Of a stretch of 42,067 nt of DNA, positions 33,715 through 40,831 are shown in pieces. The stretch is from Candidatus Eiseniibacteriota bacterium (GTDB lineage Bacteria; Orphanbacterota; Orphanbacteria; Orphanbacterales; Orphanbacteraceae). Under the pieces are notes generated by a model. That model saw nothing but the letters and a program-made list of their open reading frames with translations, did not search any database and was not told where the DNA came from. Each line of letters starts with the position of its first letter. Position 1 is the stretch's first letter. Both the position numbers and the translations under genes were made by a program. Where the stretch lies: the NCBI GenBank assembly GCA_024276995.1, contig JAJRWB010000027.1:1-42067 (forward strand), written 5' to 3'.

Positions 33715-35074
33715 CCTTATCCCTGAGATACCTGTCGAAAATCATGCAGATATTGCGGATGAACAGCCGTCCCGTTCCGGTCACCTCGAGGGCATCGCCG
33801 TCCATCGTGATAAAACCATGACCCTCCGGTTCCTTCAGATCGTTCAGCTCGGCGCGGAAATAGTCCGCGAAAACGATGTCGAACCGCTTCTCCACGTCGG
33901 CGCGATCGAGGTGGAAATTGCACATCAGCCGCATGATCACATGGCGGCGGATCTTGTCGTCGTCGTCGAGCTCGAAACCGCGGTAGACGGGAAACTCCCC
34001 CGCGTCGATGGCGGCGTAGTAGCGGCTCAGTTTCTTCTGACTCTGCACGAAGGCGCCCCGCACGTCGCCGATGGCGGAGATACCGAGCCCCAGCATGTCG
34101 CTCGCCGGCTTCGTGGTGTAGCCCATGAAGTTCCGGTGAAGACGTCTTTCCTTCATCGAAATCGACAGTTCGTCCTCCGGCAGGGCGAAGTGGTCCATGC
34201 CGATCTGGAGATAGCCGGCGTCGTGAAACTCGCTCAGCGCGAGCTGGAAGAGTTCGAGCTTCACTTCCGCCGACGGGAGATCGCTTTCGTCGAAGCCTTT
34301 CTGGTTCCCCCGGATCCACGGCACGAAGGCGAACGAGTAGACCGCCACCCTGTCGGGGCGAAGTGCGATCACCCGCTTCAGGTTCTTCTCGAACGTACCG
34401 GGCGTCTGCTTCGGCAGTCCGTAGATCAGATCGAGGTTCATCGAGTGGAAGCCCGCGGCTCGGCAGTATTCATAAAGTTCCACCGTGGAACGCTCGTCCT
34501 GGTTGCGGTGGATGATCTCCTGCACTTCAGGCGTGAAGTCCTGCACACCCATACTGATCCGGTTGAAGCCGAGATCTTTCAGCAGGTCGATCTGCTCTTT
34601 CGTCGTGATCCTCGGATCGACTTCGATCGCCACCTCGGCGCCGTCGGCGATGCGGAAGCGGCCGGTCACCGCCTGCTGAAGCTCCACCATCTGGTCTGGG
34701 GCGAGGTAGGTCGGCGTGCCGCCCCCCCAGTGGTACTGCACCAACTCGCGCCTGTCGGGAAGGCGTGCGGCGAGCATCTCGATCTCCCGCTTCAAATAAT
34801 CGATGTAACGACGCGACACATCCCGCTTCTTGGTGATCACCACGTGACAGCCGCAGAAGGTGCAGCGCTCCTCGCAGAACGGAATGTGAATGTAAAGAGA
34901 GAGCGGCTCAGTGATCGCTCGGTTCGCCTCGTCGAGGGAGGCGATGTAGTTCTCGTTTCCATACCGGTCATGGAACTCCACCGCCGTCGGATACGATGTG
35001 TAGCGCGGCCCCGCCTTGTTGTATTTCTTCAAAAGATCGAGGGTCACCTTGCGATCGATCGCGCCATCGCTCAC
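33677..35074 (-). CDS. hemN: Oxygen-independent coproporphyrinogen III oxidase
   Basis: The radical-SAM enzyme of 465 residues carries the CxxxCxxC cluster motif in IHIPFCEERCTFCGC, preceded by the family N-terminus LLKKYNKAGPRYTSYPTA. Further motifs are QYHWGGGTPTYL, EVDPRITT, RISMGVQDF and MNLDLIYGLPKQT. This is the true HemN type (about 455 residues), not HemW, since the N-terminal 50 residues and C-terminal domain are present. It decarboxylates two propionates to give protoporphyrinogen IX without oxygen. GTG at 35074 is preferred because it forms a GTGA overlap with hemE; an ATG at 35086 is the alternative. It overlaps hemG by 38 bases. Confidence 0.92.
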   Translation of the reverse strand: MSDGAIDRKVTLDLLKKYNKAGPRYTSYPTAVEFHDRYGNENYIASLDEANRAITEPLSLYIHIPFCEERCTFCGCHVVITKKRDVSRRYIDYLKREIEMLAARLPDRRELVQYHWGGGTPTYLAPDQMVELQQAVTGRFRIADGAEVAIEVDPRITTKEQIDLLKDLGFNRISMGVQDFTPEVQEIIHRNQDERSTVELYEYCRAAGFHSMNLDLIYGLPKQTPGTFEKNLKRVIALRPDRVAVYSFAFVPWIRGNQKGFDESDLPSAEVKLELFQLALSEFHDAGYLQIGMDHFALPEDELSISMKERRLHRNFMGYTTKPASDMLGLGISAIGDVRGAFVQSQKKLSRYYAAIDAGEFPVYRGFELDDDDKIRRHVIMRLMCNFHLDRADVEKRFDIVFADYFRAELNDLKEPEGHGFITMDGDALEVTGTGRLFIRNICMIFDRYLRDKDADDGPVFSKTI

Positions 35075-36111
35075 CGCACACCCCATCGAGAAAGCTTGTG
35101 CACCGTCTCGACGAGGAGACGGGCGTTTTCCCACGGCGTGTCCGGCTGGATGCCGTGGCCGAGGTTGAAAATGTGGCCCCACCGTCCGGCCACGCCGTCG
35201 AGCACCGTTCTCACCTCCGCCTCCAATCGGTCGGCGGGGGAAAAGAGGGCGCACGGGTCGAGGTTTCCCTGGATCGCCATGTCCTGGCCGATCCTCTTCC
35301 ACGCCTCGCCGAGAGGGACGCGCCAGTCGACGCCGATCACGTCGGCGCCGCAATCGCTGAGAAGGTGGAGGAGTGCTCCGCCGCCGCCGGCGTAGTAGAT
35401 GCGCGGCGCGCCGAGCGGGGCGATCGCCTCCATGATCCTCTTCACATGGGGAAGGGCGAACCTTTCGAATTCACGTCCGGCAAGCAGTCCCGCCCAACTC
35501 TCGAAGAGCTGCACCGCCTGGGCGCCCGCCTCGATCTGCGCGGCGAGGTACGCCGCAGTCATATCGGCGATCTTTCCGAGGAGAAGGTCGGCCGTTTCCG
35601 GGTCGCGATAGAGCATCGAGCGGATCCCGGGGAAACCATGCTTCGATTTTCCCTCCACCAGGTAGGCCGCCATGGTGAAAGGAGCGCCGGCGAAACCGAT
35701 GAGAGGAACGCGCCCGTCGAGCCGTTCGCGAACGAGGCGGATGGCGTCGAGTACATAGGGCACCGATTCCCGGGGATCGGGAATGCGAAGCGCCTCGACC
35801 CCCTTCCGGTCGCGCACCGGCTGGGCGATCACCGGGCCGGGCGAAAAGGCGAGATCGATACCCATCCCCTCCGCCGGGGTGAGAATGTCGGCGAAGAGGA
35901 TCGCCGCATCGACGCCGATCTTCTCCACCGGCTGGATCGTCACTTCCGCGGCGAGTTCGGGCGTCTTGCACACCTCCTGGAAGCTGTGATCTCGCCGCAC
36001 TTTCATATAGTCGGGGAGGTAGCGTCCCGCCTGGCGCATGATCCAGACAGGGGTGCGCTCGACCTCCTCTCGCCGGCACGCCCGGAGAAATGTATCGTTC
36101 TTCAGCTTCAT
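35071..36111 (-). CDS. hemE: Uroporphyrinogen decarboxylase
   Basis: The 346-residue enzyme has the N-terminal RTPVWIMRQAGRYLPDY motif, TPAEGMGIDLAFSPGPV, LIGFAGAPFTMAAYLVEG, a central QLFESWAGLL, and the C-terminal FNLGHGIQPDTP. It removes four carboxyl groups from uroporphyrinogen III in the cytoplasm. ATG at 36111 matches the usual start (MKLKNDTFLRACRREEVERT), although its ribosome-binding site is weak (GGGGCGGA); an ATG at 36186 would add 25 unusual residues. It heads the hemE-hemN-hemG operon and overlaps hemN by GTGA. The 211 bp upstream separate it from the divergent MFS gene. Confidence 0.95.
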   Translation of the reverse strand: MKLKNDTFLRACRREEVERTPVWIMRQAGRYLPDYMKVRRDHSFQEVCKTPELAAEVTIQPVEKIGVDAAILFADILTPAEGMGIDLAFSPGPVIAQPVRDRKGVEALRIPDPRESVPYVLDAIRLVRERLDGRVPLIGFAGAPFTMAAYLVEGKSKHGFPGIRSMLYRDPETADLLLGKIADMTAAYLAAQIEAGAQAVQLFESWAGLLAGREFERFALPHVKRIMEAIAPLGAPRIYYAGGGGALLHLLSDCGADVIGVDWRVPLGEAWKRIGQDMAIQGNLDPCALFSPADRLEAEVRTVLDGVAGRWGHIFNLGHGIQPDTPWENARLLVETVHKLSRWGVR

Positions 36112-36322
36112 CGATTCCGCCCCGCGGCCGACAGCCGTTTCGAGGGATGATCCTTCGGCGCGTCGCTTATGAAAGTAATCTCGCATTCTTTCCACATTCG
36201 CGCAAGTTGTCCTGCCGGCCGGCCGGGGAGTTCGACGCGGCGTCGGCACCCCACGGCCGGCAAAATGATTCTCGCCGGCTGAGAGCGCGCCGGGTATCCT
36301 TCCTCCTTGGGAGGGACTGCCG

Positions 36323-37642
36323 CTGACCACTTTCGCGAAAACCGACCGTGCGTCGATCCGCGCCTGGTGCCTCTATGACTGGGCGAACTCCGCTTTCGCC
36401 ACCACTATCATGGCGGCGGTCTTTCCGATCTTCTTCGCTTCCGTCGCCGCGAAGGGCCTCCCCGGCAACCGACCGACCGTCTATTGGGGCTATATCACCG
36501 CCATCGCCCTTTTCCTCGCGGCAATCGCCTCCCCCCTTGCGGGGGCGGCCGCCGACGCCGCGGGAAGACGGAAACGGACGCTCCTTCTCGCCGCCGGCTC
36601 GGGCGCGCTCTTCACCGCCCTGCTCGCCACGGTGACCGAAGGCGCATGGCTTCGAGCGGCGATCTTCTTCTCCCTCGCCCAGATCGCCTTCGTCATCTCC
36701 ATCGTCTGCTACGACTCCCTCCTTCCCCACATTGCGCCGAAGAACCGGCTCGACTCGATCTCCGCGCGTGGGTACGCCCTCGGCTACCTCGGCGGCGGAA
36801 TCCTCCTCGCCGTCAACCTGGCGATGATCCTCTTTCCCGCGAAGTTCGGTATCCCGCCGGGGGGCGGTGCGGTGCGGATTACATTTCTTACCGTTTCGGC
36901 GTGGTGGATCGCCTTTTCGATCCCCCTCGCCCTTCGCGTGAAGGAACCGGCGCCGAGTGAGCGAGCCGGAGGGAACGGATCGGGCGACCCGGCCGGCGTC
37001 TTCCGGCGCCTCGCGGCGACGCTCGGCGAGATCGCGGCGCGAAAGGAGCCGCTCAAGTTTCTCATCGCCTTCTGGATCTACAACGACGGCATCGGGACGA
37101 TCGTCAAGATGGCGACCATTTATGGAACGGAAATCGGCATCGGCAGGAACGACCTGATCGGCGCGCTCCTCCTCGTGCAGTTCGTCGGCATTCCTTTCTC
37201 ACTCCTCTTCGGCCGTCTCGCGCACCGGATCGGCGCGCGTCCGTCGATTCTCATCGGCCTTTTCGTCTACACGCTGATCGCCGCGGGCGGCTTCTTTCTC
37301 AGCGCGCCGTGGCACTTCTGGGTCCTCGCCGGCGCGGTCGGAACGGTGCAGGGAGGAACCCAGGCGCTCTCCCGCTCCCTTTTCGCCTCCATGGTCCCCC
37401 CTTCCCGATCCGCCGAGTGGTTCGGCTTCTACAGCGTGAGCCACCGCTTCGCGGGTATCGCCGGGCCGCTCCTTTTCGCCATCGTCGGCCAGGTCACCGG
37501 CACGAGCCGCGCGGCGATCGCGGCGCTCGTCGTCTTCTTCATCGCGGGCGGGGCGCTGCTGTGCACCGTCGATCTCGACCGGGCGAAGGTGGATCCGGAA
37601 AAAGAGGCGTCCGCTGGACGGTCAGGTATTGGTGCGGAATGA
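36323..37642 (+). CDS. UMF1/Atg22-family MFS transporter, apparent CTG start
   Basis: The protein, about 439 residues, has 11-12 membrane segments. It begins with the UMF1 signature RAWCLYDWANSAFATTI, which lies upstream of the first ATG (36410), so translation must start earlier. The only initiator-like codons in frame between the last upstream non-coding sequence and this motif are CTG at 36317 and 36323; GGGAGGG lies seven bases before 36323. CTG at 36323 is chosen; a mutated ATG is an alternative. Other MFS features are LAGAAADAAGRRKR, KFLIAFWIYNDGIGTIVKMA and GGTQALSRSLFASMVP. Family members are thought to export amino acids or small molecules. The 3' end overlaps the convergent sulfotransferase by 21 bases. 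Confidence 0.82.
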   Translation: MTTFAKTDRASIRAWCLYDWANSAFATTIMAAVFPIFFASVAAKGLPGNRPTVYWGYITAIALFLAAIASPLAGAAADAAGRRKRTLLLAAGSGALFTALLATVTEGAWLRAAIFFSLAQIAFVISIVCYDSLLPHIAPKNRLDSISARGYALGYLGGGILLAVNLAMILFPAKFGIPPGGGAVRITFLTVSAWWIAFSIPLALRVKEPAPSERAGGNGSGDPAGVFRRLAATLGEIAARKEPLKFLIAFWIYNDGIGTIVKMATIYGTEIGIGRNDLIGALLLVQFVGIPFSLLFGRLAHRIGARPSILIGLFVYTLIAAGGFFLSAPWHFWVLAGAVGTVQGGTQALSRSLFASMVPPSRSAEWFGFYSVSHRFAGIAGPLLFAIVGQVTGTSRAAIAALVVFFIAGGALLCTVDLDRAKVDPEKEASAGRSGIGAE

Positions 37643-38365
37643 GCGGAGCCGTTCCAGAATCGTATCGGCGTCGTACCGGCCGACGGAGCGAAGGCGTTTC
37701 TTCGTCCACTCGAGAAGACGATACGTTCGGGGACGGCTCCTGTAGAGATCCTTTCGGCGACGGTCTTCGAGCGGCCGGCCGACGAAGCGACGGAGTCTTT
37801 CCAACTCGGCGTCGCCCGTCATGAGATCGTGATAACCCAGCAGGATGTGATCCATCGTCGTCCGCTCGAGGATCTCGAGGATGTTGCCGTTGTGCTCGCA
37901 CCAGCGGCTGAGAAAGGCCCACGCGGCGATAGGATCTTTCCACTTGTCGCGAAGCCCCTGGCCGCGGAAGCGGGGCCACCCCTCTTCGGGGGGACGGTAG
38001 ACGGCGATGATCCTGTGCTTACCCAACTCCCCCTCCCAGAGGGGATAGGTGAGACACGTTCGGGGATCCTTGAAGCCCCAGTCGCCACCGCGTCGGTTTC
38101 GATCGTCGATGTAGGCGCGCATCCTCTCGCGCTGCGCGCTGTCGGCCGCCAGGTTCCCCGGAGGTTCGAGATAGAGCACCTGATCGTCGGGCGCATGGAG
38201 GAACTCGAGGTTCAGCCTGTACGGAATGTCATCCTCGTACTTGTTACCCCTGTCGTAGCTGATCCCCTCGTCAAGATTCTCACCCATGAAGATTCCGCCG
38301 TGGTGGAGCATCTGCGAGACGAGCGTGGTGCCCGACTTGTGCATGCCCAGAACGACGTAGATCAA
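37622..38365 (-). CDS. Sulfotransferase-like protein (PAPS-dependent fold)
   Basis: The protein has 247 residues and opens with the 5'-phosphosulfate-binding loop GMHKSGTTLVSQML near residues 8-21. WGFKDPRTCLTYPLW and IAVYRPPEEGWPRF follow, with later segments typical of short bacterial sulfotransferases. Such enzymes transfer sulfate from PAPS to carbohydrates or lipids; the acceptor is unknown. The start is TTG at 38365, behind GGAGGAGG; ATG appears only later, inside the binding loop (GMHKSG), so TTG is preferred. A 28-bp perfect palindrome lies just upstream of the ribosome-binding site. It converges with the MFS gene. Confidence 0.75.
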   Translation of the reverse strand: MIYVVLGMHKSGTTLVSQMLHHGGIFMGENLDEGISYDRGNKYEDDIPYRLNLEFLHAPDDQVLYLEPPGNLAADSAQRERMRAYIDDRNRRGGDWGFKDPRTCLTYPLWEGELGKHRIIAVYRPPEEGWPRFRGQGLRDKWKDPIAAWAFLSRWCEHNGNILEILERTTMDHILLGYHDLMTGDAELERLRRFVGRPLEDRRRKDLYRSRPRTYRLLEWTKKRLRSVGRYDADTILERLRSFRTNT

Positions 38366-38381
38366 GAGAATCCTCCTCCGT

Positions 38382-38409
38382 GCGGTCCGGCGAGGCCTCG
38401 CCGGACCGC
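38382..38409. promoter_or_regulatory. 28-bp perfect palindrome in the sulfotransferase leader
   Basis: GCGGTCCGGCGAGG (38382-38395) is followed directly by its exact reverse complement (38396-38409), with no spacer. It lies 16 bases upstream of the TTG start and directly beside the ribosome-binding site (38372-38380), in the gap between divergent genes. It could be an operator for a dimeric regulator, or an mRNA hairpin that affects ribosome access. Confidence 0.55.
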
Positions 38410-38477
38410 CGGAGATCATACCAGAGCACCGCGTCGCCGGAAAGACGTTCGCCGCCCGGGGGTACGCCTCGTCGCGG

Positions 38478-38506
38478 TTGCCCGAAAAGGGCGCCTCTGC
38501 TATTCT
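38478..38506 (+). promoter_or_regulatory. Candidate promoter for the cystathionine gamma-synthase family gene
   Basis: TTGCCC at 38478-38483 and TATTCT at 38501-38506 are 17 bases apart, upstream of the start at 38571. The -35 matches at four of six positions and the -10 at five of six. The leader would be about 60 bases. Confidence 0.45.
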
Positions 38507-38570
38507 CGATGCCGTTGTCATCCGGCGGAAACAGATCCTAAGAACAGAAAGAGGAATACCGGAAAAAGCC

Positions 38571-39713
38571 ATGAAATTCGAAACGAAAGTGGTCCGCGCA
38601 GGCGTCCGACCCGACCCGACCACCGGGGCGATCGTCCCGCCGATCTACCAGAGCGCCACGTACGTCCTCGAGCAGGTAGGCAAGGATAAGGGCTTCGATT
38701 ACACCCGCTCCTCGAACCCGACGAGGCAGCTCCTCGAGACGAATCTCGCCGCCGTCGAAGGGGGGCGTTACGCCGCCTGCTTCGCGTCGGGCCTTTCCAC
38801 GGTGGACGCGATTCTTCGTCTCTTCAATCCGGGCGATCACATCGTCTCGTCGGACGACGTCTACGGCGGCGTGTCGCGCCTGTTCAACGAGATCCTCAGC
38901 CGGTACGGTCTCAAGTTCACCTACGTCGACTCGTCGGACGCGAGAAACGTCGCACGTGCGATCCGGAAGAACACGAAGATGGTCTGGATCGAAACGCCGA
39001 CGAACCCGCTCATCAAGGTGACCGACCTCGAGGCGGTGGGCGAGATCTGCCGGAAGAAGAAGGTGCTCTTCGGCGTCGACTCGACGTTCGCCACGCCGGC
39101 GCTGATCCACCCGTTCGACTTCGGCGCGGATTTGGTGATGCACTCCTCCACGAAGTACGTCTCGGGACACAACCAGGTCATCGGCGGTTACGTGGTGATG
39201 CACTCGAAGAAGATGTACGAACACTTCCGTTACATGCAAAAGTCGGTGGGCGCCGTGCCCTCGCCGTTCGACTGCTGGCTCGTCCTCACCGGCATCAAGA
39301 CGCTCTCGCTCCGCATGGCGCGGCACAGCGAAAACGCCATGGCGGTGGCGCGGTTCCTCGAGAATCATCCGAAGGTGAAGCGCATCTCCTACCCCGGCCT
39401 GGAGAGCCACCCGCAGCACGGGATCGCCCGCCGGCAGATGAAGAACGGCTACTCCGGCATGATGTCGTTCGAGCTGAAAGGGGGCCTCTCGGCGGGGAAG
39501 AAGCTGATGAACGCCGTGCGCCTTTGCTCCCTCGCCGAGAGCCTCGGCTCGGTAGAGACGATGATCACCCATCCGGCGACGATGACCCACGTGTCGGTGC
39601 CGAAGAAGGAACGTCTCGCCCGGGGACTCACCGACGGCCTCGTCCGGCTCTCGGTGGGCATCGAGCACAAGGACGACATCATCCGCGACTTGAAGAAGGC
39701 GCTCGACGCATAG
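38571..39713 (+). CDS. Cystathionine gamma-synthase/lyase (PLP, Cys/Met metabolism)
   Basis: The 380-residue enzyme has family motifs in order: VPPIYQSATYV, DYTRSSNPTRQLLETNLAAVEGG, FASGLSTVDAILRL, VWIETPTNPLIKV, the PLP-lysine segment HSSTKYVSGHNQVIGG, and THPATMTHVSVP near the C-terminus. It forms or breaks cystathionine or removes the gamma-substituent of homoserine esters. The neighbour homoserine dehydrogenase (43 bases downstream) makes homoserine, which suggests a role in methionine synthesis (MetB or MetY type); gamma-lyase activity cannot be excluded. ATG at 38571 gives the normal N-terminus (MKFETKVVRAG); an AGAGGAA lies about 14 bases upstream. Confidence 0.88.
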   Translation: MKFETKVVRAGVRPDPTTGAIVPPIYQSATYVLEQVGKDKGFDYTRSSNPTRQLLETNLAAVEGGRYAACFASGLSTVDAILRLFNPGDHIVSSDDVYGGVSRLFNEILSRYGLKFTYVDSSDARNVARAIRKNTKMVWIETPTNPLIKVTDLEAVGEICRKKKVLFGVDSTFATPALIHPFDFGADLVMHSSTKYVSGHNQVIGGYVVMHSKKMYEHFRYMQKSVGAVPSPFDCWLVLTGIKTLSLRMARHSENAMAVARFLENHPKVKRISYPGLESHPQHGIARRQMKNGYSGMMSFELKGGLSAGKKLMNAVRLCSLAESLGSVETMITHPATMTHVSVPKKERLARGLTDGLVRLSVGIEHKDDIIRDLKKALDA

Positions 39714-39756
39714 GGAAAACGACCCGAGAACACCCGGCAGGGGAGAGACGATCACC

Positions 39757-40791
39757 ATGAAAAAACTGAAAGTCGCCATCATCGGTTTCGGCACCGTCGG
39801 CCAGGGGGTGGCGGAGATCATCCTGAACAAGGCGGAGGACCTGGAAAAGAGCGACGGCGTGGCGTTCGAGGTGACCGCCGTTTCCGATATGCAGAAAGGG
39901 TCGCTCCTCGACGCGACCGGCGTCGATCTCGCCGCCGCGCTCAACGCGGTGAAAGAGGGGGGAACGCTCGAGTCGTGCGGCGGGGCGATGCCCGGGCGCA
40001 CCGCCATCGAGACGATCGCCGAATGCGACGCCGATATCGTTCTCGAGGCGACGTACACCGATATCAAGACGGGCGAGCCGGCGACGTCCCACGTGAAGGC
40101 GGCCATCGACCGCGGCATGCACGTGGCGACGACGAACAAGGGACCGGTGGTGCTCTTCGCCCGCGAACTGATCGATCGCGCCGCGGCGAAGAAGGTCCGC
40201 TTCCTCTTCGAGGGAACGGTGATGAGCGGCACGCCGACCCTTTCGTTCGCCATGAGGAATCTCGCCGGATGCGAGATCCGCGGCATCCAGGGGATCCTCA
40301 ACGGGACGACGAACTATATGCTCACCGAGATGGAAAACGGCAAGCCATACGATGAGGCGCTTGCGCAGGCGCAGGAACTCGGCTACGCCGAGGCGGTTCC
40401 CGACGCCGACGTCGAAGGCTTCGACGCCGTCGGGAAGGTGGTCATCCTGAGCAATCTCCTTCTCGGCGCAAAGATCGCGCCCGGCGACGTCGACCGGGAG
40501 GGGATCACGAAGATCACACCCGGACAGATCGCCGACGCGGCGGCCGCGGGAAAGCGGTACAAGCTGATCGGGAGCGCGAAGCGCGCGGCGGGCGGCGCGA
40601 TCGAGGCGTCGGTGAGGCCGGTGGCGCTTCCCCTGTCCGATCCGCTCGCCGGCGTGGGTGGGGCGACGAACGCCCTCACCTTCGACACCGACCTCCTCGG
40701 CCCGGTGACGGTGGTGGGCGCCGGCGCGGGCAGGACGGAGACCGGCTTTTCGCTTTACGCGGATATGATCGAAATCGCGCGAGGCGCATGA
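39757..40791 (+). CDS. Homoserine dehydrogenase, short form without ACT domain
   Basis: The 344-residue product has the NAD(P) motif VAIIGFGTVGQGVAEI, the catalytic-region VATTNKGPVVLFARELID, GTVMSGTPTLSFAM, GIQGILNGTTNYMLTEME, and the substrate-binding ELGYAEAVPDADVEGFDA. It ends at the close of the catalytic domain; no C-terminal ACT domain follows, so threonine feedback through that domain is absent. It reduces aspartate semialdehyde to homoserine. It probably forms an operon with the PLP enzyme upstream (43 bases) and possibly with the aldehyde dehydrogenase downstream (40 bases). The symbol hom would be usual for this activity. Confidence 0.92.
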   Translation: MKKLKVAIIGFGTVGQGVAEIILNKAEDLEKSDGVAFEVTAVSDMQKGSLLDATGVDLAAALNAVKEGGTLESCGGAMPGRTAIETIAECDADIVLEATYTDIKTGEPATSHVKAAIDRGMHVATTNKGPVVLFARELIDRAAAKKVRFLFEGTVMSGTPTLSFAMRNLAGCEIRGIQGILNGTTNYMLTEMENGKPYDEALAQAQELGYAEAVPDADVEGFDAVGKVVILSNLLLGAKIAPGDVDREGITKITPGQIADAAAAGKRYKLIGSAKRAAGGAIEASVRPVALPLSDPLAGVGGATNALTFDTDLLGPVTVVGAGAGRTETGFSLYADMIEIARGA

Positions 40792-40831
40792 TATTTCACA
40801 CTTCAGATGACCCGGCTCGGAGAACAAGAAA

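Noticed and set aside
32600-35395. Very long (931-codon) plus-strand ORF
   Set aside because: It is antisense to hemG, hemN and the end of hemE, all clearly real. Long antisense frames are expected in high-GC genes.
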